Shown one piece after another: positions 1-8,951 of a stretch of DNA of 64,000 bases. The notes under the pieces were generated by a model that worked only from the letters and a program-made list of their open reading frames with translations, searched no databases and was not told the origin of the DNA. The stretch comes from Oscillospiraceae bacterium (lineage in GTDB: Bacteria > Bacillota > Clostridia > Oscillospirales > Ruminococcaceae), in NCBI GenBank assembly GCA_022787085.1, contig JALFVE010000001.1, positions 1 to 64,000 of the forward strand, given 5' to 3'. Within the stretch, counting starts at the first letter, position 1; every line of letters begins with the position of its first letter. A program made the translations under genes and the position numbers.

Positions 1-76
1 TGGAGCGGATTACGAGGCTCGAACTCGCTACCTCCACCTTGGCAAGGTGGCGCTCTACCAGATGAGCTAAATCCGC
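1..76 (-). tRNA. tRNA-Gly (GCC)
   Basis: Read on the minus strand this gives a full cloverleaf: acceptor 5' arm GCGGAT pairing with ATCCGC, D arm with AGCTC, anticodon stem CCACC/GGTGG around loop TTGCCAA (anticodon GCC), T arm with GTTCGAGCC, and an encoded 3' CCA at positions 1-3. It is the last gene of a four-tRNA cluster. The assignment is read directly from the fold. Confidence 0.96.
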
Positions 77-83
77 ATATTTA

Positions 84-159
84 TGGTGCCTCCGGACGGA
101 ATCGAACCATCGACACGGGGATTTTCAGTCCCCTGCTCTACCGACTGAGCTACAGAGGC
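84..159 (-). tRNA. tRNA-Phe (GAA)
   Basis: Minus-strand cloverleaf with acceptor GCCTCTG pairing with CGGAGGC (one G-T pair), anticodon stem GGGGA/TCCCC around loop CTGAAAA (anticodon GAA), T loop GGTTCGATTCC and encoded CCA at 84-86. Third gene of the cluster. Confidence 0.96.
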
Positions 160-161
160 AT

Positions 162-180
162 AAAACTTCTTTGAAGTTTT
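162..180. repeat. Hairpin spacer between tRNA-Asp and tRNA-Phe
   Basis: AAAACTTC and GAAGTTTT form a perfect 8-bp stem around a TTT loop. It fills the spacer between two co-transcribed tRNAs and could guide processing of the tRNA precursor. It is not a terminator because tRNA genes follow it. Confidence 0.6.
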
Positions 181-183
181 AAA

Positions 184-260
184 TGGCGACCTGGATGGGA
201 CTCGAACCCACGACCTCCGCCGTGACAGGGCGGCGTTCTAACCAGCTGAACTACCAGGCC
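184..260 (-). tRNA. tRNA-Asp (GTC)
   Basis: Minus-strand cloverleaf: acceptor GGCCTGG pairing with CCAGGTC (one G-T pair), anticodon stem CCGCC/GGCGG with loop CTGTCAC (anticodon GTC), T loop GGTTCGAGTCC, encoded CCA at 184-186. Second gene of the cluster. Confidence 0.96.
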
Positions 261-269
261 GAATTTTTG

Positions 270-290
270 GCGGAGCCAAATCGGCTCCGC
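270..290. repeat. Hairpin spacer between tRNA-Val and tRNA-Asp
   Basis: GCGGAGCC and GGCTCCGC form a perfect 8-bp stem with a 5-base loop in the spacer between the first two tRNA genes. A T-rich run follows on the minus strand, so partial termination or a processing signal are both possible. Confidence 0.6.
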
Positions 291-296
291 TCAATT

Positions 297-372
297 TGGT
301 GGGAACAATAGGGCTCGAACCTATGACCCTCTGCTTGTAAGGCAGATGCTCTCCCAGCTGAGCTATGCTCCC
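297..372 (-). tRNA. tRNA-Val (TAC)
   Basis: Minus-strand cloverleaf: acceptor GGGAGCA pairing with TGTTCCC (one A-T and wobble allowed), anticodon stem TCTGC/GCAGA with loop CTTACAA (anticodon TAC), T loop GGTTCGAGCC, discriminator A and encoded CCA at 297-299. First gene of the cluster. Confidence 0.96.
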
Positions 373-451
373 ATTCACCCGATATTTCAGGGCTTGCTTT
401 GTGGGTCTTGAACCGCTTTCGTTTGAACCGCTGTCCTCAACCGACTTGTTT

Positions 452-480
452 ATTCTACACCTTTTCGCAGAAAAAGTCAA
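452..480 (-). promoter_or_regulatory. Promoter of the tRNA cluster
   Basis: On the minus strand TTGACT and TAGAAT are separated by exactly 17 bases, about 80 bases upstream of tRNA-Val. This is a near-consensus housekeeping promoter and the only good candidate for the whole cluster. Confidence 0.8.
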
Positions 481-645
481 TAGGTTTTTTCAAAAAAAAT
501 TCGATTTGTTAATTTTCTACATAACAAGACATATTTTTATATCACTCTATTGTTCATTATTTACATATCATTCTCCCGTTCTGCTCATTTCTCCCGCATT
601 CCCTCCCGTTCATCTAAAAATAACAACAAAGTTAATCAAAACATC

Positions 646-674
646 TTGCTTTTTCAAAAGATAGATGGTATAAT
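646..674 (+). promoter_or_regulatory. Promoter of pyrG
   Basis: TTGCTT and TATAAT with a 17-base spacer. The expected start near 681 begins CGATATG and has no GGG run, so the reiterative-transcription attenuation known for Bacillus pyrG is not supported here. The rest of 481-645 is AT-rich and shows no other feature. Confidence 0.75.
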
Positions 675-677
675 TAA

Positions 678-2330
<1,653 letters not shown>

Positions 2331-2343
2331 ATCAATGAATTTC

Positions 2344-2380
2344 TCCCGCTCATTCCCTTTACGGATGGGCGGGATTTTTG
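2344..2380 (+). terminator. Terminator of pyrG
   Basis: TCCCGCTCATTCC pairs with GGATGGGCGGGA (with a wobble pair) around CTTTAC, followed by TTTTT. Confidence 0.8.
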
Positions 2381-2460
2381 TCGTCCCTTTTTCTTTTTCA
2401 TCAATATGTAAAAAACAGGCTCAGATTTTATATGAAAAATGTAAAAATACTGATTTGCTA

Positions 2461-2489
2461 TTGAAAACCTTTTCGTTATATGTTATAAT
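2461..2489 (+). promoter_or_regulatory. Promoter of the DHH phosphoesterase gene
   Basis: TTGAAA and TATAAT with a 17-base spacer, about 40 bases ahead of the start codon at 2530. Confidence 0.75.
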
Positions 2490-2529
2490 AAATGTAAATG
2501 TTATATAATAAATTAAGGAGCTGTTGATA

Positions 2530-3462
2530 ATGCGTCTTGTTACACGTTCGGATTTTGACGGTCTTGCCTGCGGAGCTTTGCTCAAGGACGCAGGTATTAT
2601 AGATTCATGGAAATTCGCCCACCCCAAGGACCTTCAGGACGGTCTTGTGGAGATCACCGAAAATGACTGTCTCGCCAACGTTCCTTTCGTTGAAGGCTGC
2701 GGTCTTTGGTTCGATCACCATTCCAGCGAGCATGAGAGAAATCAGCTTGAGGGCAAGTACAAGGGCGAAAGCCGCATTACTCCCTCCTGCGCAAGAATCA
2801 TTTATGATTACTACGGCGGCAAGGAGCGCTTTGCCCATTACGACGATATGATGGAAGCTGTTGACAAGGTGGACTCGGGAAATCTCACCAGAGAAGAGAT
2901 ACTTCACCCCGAGGGCTGGATACTTGTGGGCTTCCTCATGGACCCCAGAACAGGTCTGGGAAGATGGAGAAATTTCACCATCTCCAATTATCAGCTCATG
3001 GAAAAGCTCATTGACTGCTGCCGCACCATGACTACCGAGGAGATCCTCGCTCTCCCCGATGTCAAGGAGAGGATAGAGGTCTATTTCGAGCAGAATGAGA
3101 AGTTCATTGAAATGGTCAAGGCTCACACCAGAGTTGAAAAGGACGTTATCATCTCCGATCTGAGAGGCGTTGACCCCATTTACAGCGGCAACCGCTTCCT
3201 CATTTACAGCCTTTATCCCGAGCAGAATATTTCGGCTTGGATAGTAAGCGGCAGAGGCGGCAAGGGCTGCTCCTGTGCCTGCGGATATTCCGTTCTGAAC
3301 CGCACATCTCATGTTAATGTGGGCAGCCTTATGCTCAAGTACGGCGGCGGCGGTCACAAGGCGGTTGGCACCTGCCAGTTCACCGATGAGGATATGGACG
3401 AGAAGATCCCCAAGCTTCTGGACGAGCTTGTTAATTACGATAAGTATTACTCTGCGGAATAA
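2530..3462 (+). CDS. DHH-family phosphoesterase
   Basis: A 310-residue soluble protein of the DHH/DHHA1 superfamily, whose members are metal-dependent phosphodiesterases and polyphosphatases (RecJ-, NrnA- and exopolyphosphatase-like). Motif I is RSDFDGLACGALL near residue 6, the DHH triad lies in LWFDHHSS near residue 62, and the C-terminal substrate-binding GGGGHKAVGT is near residue 277. The exact substrate cannot be told from sequence. ATG 2530 is chosen because AAGGAG is 9 bases upstream; the in-frame TTG at 2524 is too close to it. It stands alone between a promoter and a bidirectional terminator. Confidence 0.85.
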   Translation: MRLVTRSDFDGLACGALLKDAGIIDSWKFAHPKDLQDGLVEITENDCLANVPFVEGCGLWFDHHSSEHERNQLEGKYKGESRITPSCARIIYDYYGGKERFAHYDDMMEAVDKVDSGNLTREEILHPEGWILVGFLMDPRTGLGRWRNFTISNYQLMEKLIDCCRTMTTEEILALPDVKERIEVYFEQNEKFIEMVKAHTRVEKDVIISDLRGVDPIYSGNRFLIYSLYPEQNISAWIVSGRGGKGCSCACGYSVLNRTSHVNVGSLMLKYGGGGHKAVGTCQFTDEDMDEKIPKLLDELVNYDKYYSAE

Positions 3463-3472
3463 CATTACATAA

Positions 3473-3504
3473 AAAAAACGCTTCCCTGATGAGAAGCGTT
3501 TTTT
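3473..3504. terminator. Bidirectional terminator
   Basis: AAAAAACGCTTC and GAAGCGTTTTTT form a stem with U-tracts in both directions, between converging genes. Confidence 0.85.
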
Positions 3505-3511
3505 GATATGC

Positions 3512-4120
3512 TTATTTTCTTGCTCTGATATAGCTCTCGATAAGCTCCGCTGAGGCTTCAAAGGGTATCCTGTCGGAGGATATGCAAAGCTCATAGCTGT
3601 CCGAGGCGCCCCATTTTGTCTCGGCATGATAATTGTGATAGGAGGCTCTTGCCTTGTCTACACGGGCAAGCTTTGCATAGGCATCCTTTTCGGAAATGCC
3701 GTCCATTTCCATGACCCTTTTTGCTCTGAACTCCTTTGATGCGGTGATGAACACACTGACAACGTCATAATCATCCTTTAAAATGTAGTCTGCGCACCGT
3801 CCCACGATAACGCAGGGACCGTTTGCCGCTGCCGCTTTGACTGCGTTTATCTGCGCCTCGTATGCCACAAGCTCAATGGGCTTTCCCATGTAAAATCCGC
3901 CCTGCTGCGCGTTCATTACAAGGGAATACAAAAGGCTTGCCGTGGGCGTTTCCTCGAAATTCTCCATAAATTTATCGCACAGCCCGCTCTGCTTTGCTGC
4001 CGCCGTGATAAGCTCCTTGTCATAAAAGGGCAGTCCAAGCTTTTCCGCAAGCGTCCTGCCGATTATCCTGCCGCCGCTTCCGCAGCGTCTGCCTATGGTG
4101 ATTATCTGTGTTTTTTCCAT
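3512..4120 (-). CDS. Cytidylate kinase-like family protein
   Basis: A 202-residue nucleotide-kinase-like protein. The N-terminus has a glycine-rich ATP loop, TIGRRCGSGGRIIG, near residue 7, followed by LGLPFYDKELI, both typical of the cytidylate kinase-like family that is widespread in Firmicutes. It is not the housekeeping Cmk and its substrate is not known. The start at 4120 follows GGGAGG at a 7-base distance. It is monocistronic and converges on the DHH gene. Confidence 0.8.
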   Translation of the reverse strand: MEKTQIITIGRRCGSGGRIIGRTLAEKLGLPFYDKELITAAAKQSGLCDKFMENFEETPTASLLYSLVMNAQQGGFYMGKPIELVAYEAQINAVKAAAANGPCVIVGRCADYILKDDYDVVSVFITASKEFRAKRVMEMDGISEKDAYAKLARVDKARASYHNYHAETKWGASDSYELCISSDRIPFEASAELIESYIRARK

Positions 4121-4156
4121 GCTTTTGCCTCCCTGCGGTGGTTTATTATTATAATC

Positions 4157-4185
4157 ATTATAGCATATTATACAAATAAAATCAA
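4157..4185 (-). promoter_or_regulatory. Promoter of the cytidylate kinase-like gene
   Basis: Minus-strand TTGATT and TATAAT, 17-base spacer, about 35 bases upstream of the start codon. The remaining intergenic stretch to 4392 is AT-rich with a further TATAAT at 4359-4364 that lacks a good -35. Confidence 0.75.
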
Positions 4186-4369
4186 GAGGTTATATAATGA
4201 TTTGTTTAATATTTTTGTGAAAGCATGGTTGACCTGGAGTTTCGCCGAATTTGCCTCAGGAAACCCTTTTGTAACCAAATTGTGATTATTTTTCCCTGCT
4301 ATTTACGGTTTTTGTGAAAATTGTGCAAGATGTCGAGGAATTAACCAAAAAAATTTGTTATAATAATAA

Positions 4370-4398
4370 TTGTAGTGCTTTTTATTTTGTGCTATAAT
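4370..4398 (+). promoter_or_regulatory. Promoter of the small wall-anchored protein gene
   Basis: TTGTAG and TATAAT separated by 17 bases, about 48 bases upstream of the ATG at 4446. Confidence 0.6.
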
Positions 4399-4445
4399 AA
4401 AACCATGCAAAAATCACCAATTTAAATGTTTGGAGGAATTTTATT

Positions 4446-4733
4446 ATGAAGAAGTTTCTTGCTGCTCTCGCAGCTTCTGCAATGGCTCTTTCCATGATGG
4501 GCGTTTCCGCTATGGCTGCAGGTCTTGAGGACGAGGCTGAGGTTATCGAGGACGAGACCGAGGTTGAGGTTGTTGAGGATACTGAGCCTGAGGTTGTTGA
4601 GACTGAGGCTGTTACCGAGGCTGCTCCCGTTGAGACTGCTCCCTCCCCCGCAACAGGCAACTCTCCTGTAGCTATGGCTGTTATTCCCGTAGCTCTCGCT
4701 GCTGCTGCTGTTGTTGCTAAGAAGGCTAAGTAA
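4446..4733 (+). CDS. Small acidic cell-wall-anchored protein
   Basis: A 95-residue secreted protein. Residues 1-22 are a signal peptide ending ...SAMA. The middle is a Glu/Val/Thr-rich spacer with repeated EVVE and ETE units. The C-terminus has SPATGNSP, then about 18 hydrophobic residues, then KKAK, which is the plan of a sortase sorting signal of the PxTG type. GGAGGA lies 9 bases before the ATG. Codon use is strongly biased (GCT, GTT, GAG), suggesting high expression. No enzymatic domain is present. The next gene has the same architecture with an added folded domain. Confidence 0.75.
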   Translation: MKKFLAALAASAMALSMMGVSAMAAGLEDEAEVIEDETEVEVVEDTEPEVVETEAVTEAAPVETAPSPATGNSPVAMAVIPVALAAAAVVAKKAK

Positions 4734-4755
4734 TCTGACTTCAAGGAACATCGCT

Positions 4756-4787
4756 GCCCGTTTTCTTTAATGAAAACGGGCTTTTTC
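4756..4787 (+). terminator. Terminator of the small wall protein gene
   Basis: GCCCGTTTTC and GAAAACGGGC form a perfect 10-bp stem followed by TTTTT. Confidence 0.9.
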
Positions 4788-4865
4788 CTTTTTATGTAAA
4801 AAGCCACCAAGCAGATACCCGCTTTTTTCAGCGATATTAATATAGATTTTTTTGAAATTATGATG

Positions 4866-4871
4866 TATAAT
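4866..4871 (+). promoter_or_regulatory. Probable -10 box of the second wall protein gene
   Basis: A TATAAT lies 85 bases upstream of the start at 4957. I see no good -35 at the right distance, so only the -10 is marked. Confidence 0.4.
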
Positions 4872-4956
4872 ATTAGTATTGGTAAATGTGCCTTTGCATT
4901 CGGCTTTGCGCTCATTTTCCGCTGTACTTAACAAAAAGAATTTGGAGGAGATCAAA

Positions 4957-5670
4957 ATGAAACTCAGAAGAATCGCAGCTGTTGCTGCAGCTTCAACAAT
5001 GGCGCTCTCCGTAATGGCAGCTACCGCTTCCGCTTACGAGTATGACGCTTTCCTTATGTTCACCGATATTGACTGGCTCTGGGGCAACTGGGACGCAGGC
5101 AACGCAACAGACGCTAAGATCACAGGACCCGGCACATACACCGTTTCTCTCGACAACACTCAGGCTGAGAACGCTATGTCCGCTGCCAACGGCGCTAACG
5201 TTTTCTGCGTAGATATCATCGGCGGCTATGCTGATCTTGCTGACATGGAGGTTACTCTTGACAGCGTTAAGGCTGACGGCAACGAGGTCAAGTTCGACCC
5301 CGAGAAGATCTGCTACGGCGATATCGAGGAGAAGGGCAACTTCAGAATCGAGATCCAGAACGCTTACGGCAAGACCGGAGATATGGCAGACCCTCACTAC
5401 GGCGCAATTGACGCTGCTTCCTTCTCCGCTGCTGAGAAGATCGAGGTTACTTTCACTATTTCCGATCCCAACGGCGCTGCTGCAGCTCCCGCTGAGGAGA
5501 CTGAGGCTCCCGCTGAGGCTGCTGAAGCTCCCGCTGAGGAGACTGCTGCTCCCGCTTCCGACTCCAGCACTGCTAACACCGCTACAGGCAACACCTCCGC
5601 TGCTGCTCTCGCTGCTGTAATGGCTGTTGCTGCAGGCGCTGCTTTCGCTGTTAAGAAGAGCTCCAAGTAA
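4957..5670 (+). CDS. Secreted cell-wall-anchored protein with beta-rich domain
   Basis: A 237-residue exported protein. Residues 1-26 are a signal peptide (MKLRRIAAVAAAS..., cleaved after TASA). Residues 27-170 form an aromatic-rich, probably beta-sandwich domain with WLWGNWDAG near residue 38 and PGTYTVSLD near residue 60, resembling a carbohydrate-binding module, though I cannot name a family. Residues 170-205 are a Pro/Ala/Glu linker. The end has TATGNTS, a hydrophobic stretch and KKSSK, as in the preceding gene. ATG 4957 is chosen because GGAGGAG stands just upstream. Codon bias again suggests high expression. Confidence 0.75.
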   Translation: MKLRRIAAVAAASTMALSVMAATASAYEYDAFLMFTDIDWLWGNWDAGNATDAKITGPGTYTVSLDNTQAENAMSAANGANVFCVDIIGGYADLADMEVTLDSVKADGNEVKFDPEKICYGDIEEKGNFRIEIQNAYGKTGDMADPHYGAIDAASFSAAEKIEVTFTISDPNGAAAAPAEETEAPAEAAEAPAEETAAPASDSSTANTATGNTSAAALAAVMAVAAGAAFAVKKSSK

Positions 5671-5695
5671 TAAATAGAGTACCATCGTTTTACAT

Positions 5696-5728
5696 AGCCA
5701 TGCCGTGTTTTTCGGCATGGCTTTTTTG
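5696..5728 (+). terminator. Terminator of the second wall protein gene
   Basis: AGCCATGCCG and CGGCATGGCT pair perfectly over 10 bp, followed by TTTTTT. Confidence 0.9.
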
Positions 5729-5802
5729 TTTCCTGTTTTTACCGTGGTAATTATATACAAAATTAACTGTCAAGATTTTATTTTTTCAAACGTTTACACG
5801 AC

Positions 5803-5831
5803 TTGACATTATTCGCAAGCTGTGTTATAAT
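5803..5831 (+). promoter_or_regulatory. Consensus promoter with no downstream ORF
   Basis: A perfect TTGACA-17-TATAAT. The nearest gene in this direction starts at 6319, beyond a second promoter and a terminator, so it most likely drives a non-coding RNA. Confidence 0.85.
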
Positions 5832-5837
5832 CATAAT

Positions 5838-6000
5838 TGCAACAAACTAATTGATGCGGCCCGAACTGCATCATATATATGTATAGGAATCGGTTAATGT
5901 TACAATTTGTATAACAACTTATTTGCAGTACATTTTGTATAAGAGATTAAGCAAGAAATTGTGCAATCCTCCAAAAATGTAAAAGTTGTTCTATAGATAT
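5838..6000 (+). ncRNA. Candidate structured small RNA, rod-like
   Basis: Starts about 7 bases after a perfect promoter. It can fold into a 5' hairpin (TGATGCGG 5852-5859 with CTGCATCA 5866-5873) and a long interrupted rod: AACAACTT 5913-5920 with AAGTTGTT 5983-5990, TACATTTTG 5929-5937 with CAAAAATGTA 5972-5981, GATT..GCA 5945-5953 with TGCAATC 5962-5968. There is no ORF. A rod with internal loops recalls 6S RNA, but no 6S signature was identified. The 3' end is uncertain: no terminator before 6000, so readthrough to 6155 is possible. Confidence 0.45.
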
Positions 6001-6028
6001 TGACTAATCCTATTTTATGCGTTATAAT
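6000..6028 (+). promoter_or_regulatory. Second consensus promoter in the non-coding region
   Basis: TTGACT and TATAAT with a 17-base spacer. The predicted start, G6035, coincides with the first base of a hairpin stem. Confidence 0.85.
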
Positions 6029-6034
6029 ATATAT

Positions 6035-6155
6035 GATGTTAAGTTCTTATATTTCTATGTTAACATCCGTTTTGTTGTCTCCTTTCTTTTGTTCTACACA
6101 TATCATTTTATGTGATCTCATCTTTCACAGCAGGGTTTTTCCCTGCTCTTTTTTT
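6035..6155 (+). ncRNA. Candidate small regulatory RNA with CU-rich region
   Basis: About 120 bases from a consensus promoter to a terminator, with no ORF. A 5' hairpin pairs GATGTTAA (6035-6042) with TTAACATC (6060-6067). A single-stranded pyrimidine tract follows with TCTCCTTTCTTTT near 6078, complementary to Shine-Dalgarno sequences such as GAAAGGAG. A small stem, CACATA with TATGTG, and the terminator stem complete it. The layout matches trans-acting Firmicute sRNAs that block ribosome sites with C/U-rich loops. The function is inferred. Confidence 0.55.
6129..6155 (+). terminator. Terminator of the candidate sRNA
   Basis: AGCAGGG and CCCTGCT pair around TTTTT, followed by CTTTTTTT. Confidence 0.85.
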
Positions 6156-6257
6156 GTCTTTTTTTAAGGCTTTATTTTTAGCATTTTGAAGAATCACCAA
6201 AAAAGTGACGATCCTTTTATTCAATGTGCAGAATATACAATTCCCCAACTTTTGATA

Positions 6258-6286
6258 TTGCTTTTTTATTGCATTTATGATATAAT
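6258..6286 (+). promoter_or_regulatory. Promoter of the mcrBC genes
   Basis: TTGCTT and TATAAT with a 17-base spacer and an extended -10 (TGATATAAT), about 30 bases upstream of the start at 6319. Confidence 0.75.
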
Positions 6287-6318
6287 TATTATAGTTATTA
6301 CTTATCTGAAAGGTTAGG

Positions 6319-7335
6319 ATGAAAATGGGAAAGAACATTATCCTTTACGGCCCTCCCGGTACAGGTAAAACCTACAACTCTGTTAATTACGCGTTGGCGA
6401 TTATTTACAATATACCTGTGGAATCCGTTATGAAGAAGGATTACAACGCCATGCTCGACCGCTATAACGAGCTGAAAAACAGCTTCGGTCAGATCGAATT
6501 TACCACCTTCCACCAGTCTATGGGCTACGAGGAATTCATCGAGGGTATCAAGCCCGTTTTCCTCGAGACTATGAACGAACGAGGCGAGCGTACTCGTAAA
6601 AAGGAAATGGTTTACGTCGTTGATAAGGGTATCTTCAGGGAGTTCTGCCAGAAGGCTTCGGAGCACCCCGATGAGCGCTTCGTTTTCATTATCGACGAGA
6701 TCAACCGAGGCAATATCTCAAAGATCTTCGGTGAGCTTATTACCGTTATCGAGCCCTCAAAGCGCCTGGGTGAGCTTGAGGAGGTCAAGGTAAGGCTGGC
6801 TTATTCTCAGGAGCCCTTCGGCGTTCCCTCTAATGTGTACATCGTGGGCACTATGAACACTGCTGACCGCTCCATCGCTCTTCTCGACACCGCTATCAGA
6901 CGTCGATTCGACTTCGTTGAAATGCTCCCTCAGCCCGAGCTTTTCCACGACACCTTCGTGGAGGACGTTAGTATTCAGGAGCTTCTCACTACAATCAACA
7001 AGCGCATCGAGATCCTCTGCGACAGAGAGCATACCATCGGACACGCTTATTTCATGTCCCTCAGGACAGACCCCACCATTCAGCGCCTGGGCTCTATCTT
7101 CAAAAATGCCATCGTTCCCCTGCTTCAGGAGTATTTCTACGGCGATTATCAGAAGATACGCTGGGTTCTGGGCGACTACAACAAGGAGCCTGAGGAGCAG
7201 TTCGTCAAGGCTTTGGCTATTGATTACAAGAAAACCTTCGGCGAAAATGTTGAGCTTTTCCTCGATGTTGACGACACCTACGAGATCAACGAGGCTGCCT
7301 TCTGGAATATCAATTCCTACAGAAAGCTGATGTAA
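6319..7335 (+). CDS. mcrB: McrB-type AAA+ GTPase, compact form
   Basis: Motor subunit of a type IV McrBC restriction system, which uses GTP hydrolysis to move on DNA and cut modified sites. In 338 residues it has Walker A GPPGTGKT (11-18), Walker B IIDEIN (Asp126-Glu127) and the McrB signature MNTADRS starting at residue 179, followed by the arginine-rich AIRRRFDF. Classical McrB has an N-terminal DNA-recognition domain of about 150 residues. Here the ATPase begins at once, so recognition must come from McrC or another partner. AAAGG stands 5 bases before the ATG. mcrC follows after 80 bases. Confidence 0.88.
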   Translation: MKMGKNIILYGPPGTGKTYNSVNYALAIIYNIPVESVMKKDYNAMLDRYNELKNSFGQIEFTTFHQSMGYEEFIEGIKPVFLETMNERGERTRKKEMVYVVDKGIFREFCQKASEHPDERFVFIIDEINRGNISKIFGELITVIEPSKRLGELEEVKVRLAYSQEPFGVPSNVYIVGTMNTADRSIALLDTAIRRRFDFVEMLPQPELFHDTFVEDVSIQELLTTINKRIEILCDREHTIGHAYFMSLRTDPTIQRLGSIFKNAIVPLLQEYFYGDYQKIRWVLGDYNKEPEEQFVKALAIDYKKTFGENVELFLDVDDTYEINEAAFWNINSYRKLM

Positions 7336-7415
7336 TTTTACTATTTGTACATATCATTTTAAAACAAGGGGCTGCTGCCCCTTATTTTAAACGAAAATTC
7401 ACAGGAGGTCGGCGT

Positions 7416-8768
7416 ATGGGCAAGAGAGACCGCTATAAGCTGCGTGAAACCGAATTTTTCAAAATTGACGGTCTGTCCGACATTGAGGGCGGCACACCTA
7501 TCCCACAGGATATCTTTGAAATGCTTGAAGCCTTTGTCTCCGAAAAGAAAATGCCCGACCCCAGAGGCATCAACAGCTATATGCTTGACGCTGAGGGCGA
7601 AGGCAATAACCGCATTCTCCGTGCGGGCGGTTATGTGGGGGCTCTTGTTTTCAAGGACGGCACTCAGATCGAGATACTGCCCATGCTTTCCGCAAGAACA
7701 AGCAAGGGCGAGGAGCTTTCCTGCAAAAGGGTGTTTCTCAATATGCTCAAATCCATGAGAAATCTCCCTCTGACCAACTACAACCTGAACACCCGTGCTG
7801 CTGAGAATCTGAATGTTTTTGAAACATTTATCCTTGCATTCATAAACGAGGTCTCGCTGATCGTTAAGAACGGTCTGAAACAGATCTACAGCCCCATTAT
7901 TGAGAACGAAAATTTCCTTAAAGGCAAGGTCGTTTACGCTAAGCACGCTACCAAGAATTTCGCTCACAAGGACAAATTCTACGTTCAGTATGACGTTTTT
8001 ACCATTAACAGACCCGAAAACAGGCTTATCAAATCTACTCTCAAATATCTGAGAAATATCACCTCCTCCGCACGAAGCAGAAATAAACTGGATTCACTTA
8101 TCGCTAACTTCGACGGCGTTGAGTATTCCCAGAATTACAAGCAGGATTTCGCTGCCTCCAATCTGGACAGAAGCATGGCAGGCTATGGCAATGCGCTGAG
8201 ATGGGTGGAGATCTTTCTGATGAACCGCTATGTTTCCGTTACAAGCGGCAGAAATGTGGCTTATGCCGTTATTTTCCCCACAGGAGAGCTTTTTGACAAT
8301 TACACACTGTACTGCCTCGCAAGAATGCTCGACAATCAGAGATTCAGAAGCGAGCCCCAGAAAAAGCGCTATCCCCGCATAAATCATCCCATGCCCCGTG
8401 ACAGCGCTCAGGCTCTCGCTGTTATGACAAGCCGTGCCGACGGAATGAGGGTGGTTTTCGATTCCAAGTGGCAGGAGCTTTCCTCCGATGATGAGAACAT
8501 GGGTATTCTTCAGACGGATATTTACGATCTGTATAATTTGCTGGAAAAATACAAATCGCAATCTGTCTGCTACATCTATCCTCTGACTCGTGAAATGAGA
8601 GAGGACCGCCGTGAGATTTGCTTCAGAAACGAGGACGGTATTCTCGGACGTGTTTATTTCGTGGATATCGGCGACATGGAGAATAGTCTTGCAGTCGTTC
8701 TTGAGCATATTTTCGGGCAGAAGATCGAGGATTCCGAGCACAGGCGCACTGCGGGCGCTGCTATATGA
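7416..8768 (+). CDS. mcrC: McrC-family nuclease subunit
   Basis: The 450-residue partner of McrB, which stimulates the GTPase and carries the nuclease. The N-terminal half includes YVGALVFKDGTQIEILP near residue 70, typical of McrC. The C-terminal PD-(D/E)XK core is visible as VVFDSKW with Asp349 and Lys351, followed by QTDIYDLYNL. AGGAGG lies 6 bases before the ATG. It probably shares the mcrB transcript and ends at a strong terminator. Confidence 0.88.
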   Translation: MGKRDRYKLRETEFFKIDGLSDIEGGTPIPQDIFEMLEAFVSEKKMPDPRGINSYMLDAEGEGNNRILRAGGYVGALVFKDGTQIEILPMLSARTSKGEELSCKRVFLNMLKSMRNLPLTNYNLNTRAAENLNVFETFILAFINEVSLIVKNGLKQIYSPIIENENFLKGKVVYAKHATKNFAHKDKFYVQYDVFTINRPENRLIKSTLKYLRNITSSARSRNKLDSLIANFDGVEYSQNYKQDFAASNLDRSMAGYGNALRWVEIFLMNRYVSVTSGRNVAYAVIFPTGELFDNYTLYCLARMLDNQRFRSEPQKKRYPRINHPMPRDSAQALAVMTSRADGMRVVFDSKWQELSSDDENMGILQTDIYDLYNLLEKYKSQSVCYIYPLTREMREDRREICFRNEDGILGRVYFVDIGDMENSLAVVLEHIFGQKIEDSEHRRTAGAAI

Positions 8769-8775
8769 TTTTTTT

Positions 8776-8802
8776 CGGGGACCTTTGGGGTCCCCGATTT
8801 TT
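8776..8802 (+). terminator. Terminator of mcrBC
   Basis: CGGGGACC and GGTCCCCG pair around TTTGG, followed by ATTTTT. Confidence 0.85.
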
Positions 8803-8849
8803 ATTGTTACGAAAATTACACAGATGATATGCTATAATCAAAGAGTATA

Positions 8850-8951
8850 ATACTAAACACCTATTGAATTATGGGAATCTCTCGCCGCAAAATCCATATA
8901 TGCAAGATTTTGCGGCGATTTCTTCTCCATAATTCTAATGGTGTTTAGTAT
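8850..8951. repeat. 102-bp palindromic hairpin element, copy 1
   Basis: ATACTAAACACC at the left end and GGTGTTTAGTAT at the right end are perfect 12-bp inverted repeats. Inside, GAATTATGG pairs with CCATAATTC, and TCGCCGCAAAATC pairs with GATTTTGCGGCGA. The outer 25 bases of each arm resemble those of the element at 25534-25694, with equal spacing. It sits directly ahead of the CoiA-like gene and so may be a small mobile hairpin, part of that gene's leader, or both. Confidence 0.75.

Noticed and set aside
365-664. Plus-strand ORF of 99 codons between the tRNAs and pyrG
   Set aside because: It starts inside a tRNA gene, crosses two promoters and has no ribosome site.
2605-3627. Minus-strand ORF of 340 codons opposite the DHH gene
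   Set aside because: It crosses a strong terminator and two real genes, with no domain or start signal.
5838-6000. Identification as 6S RNA
   Set aside because: The rod shape fits, but I could not recognise conserved 6S positions by eye, so it is reported only as a structured RNA candidate.
6276-6292. Third copy of the shared SWIM/Jet promoter ahead of mcrB
   Set aside because: Only the extended -10 and TTATTA downstream match; TGTCCGG and the ACAG block are absent and a normal TTGCTT -35 is present.
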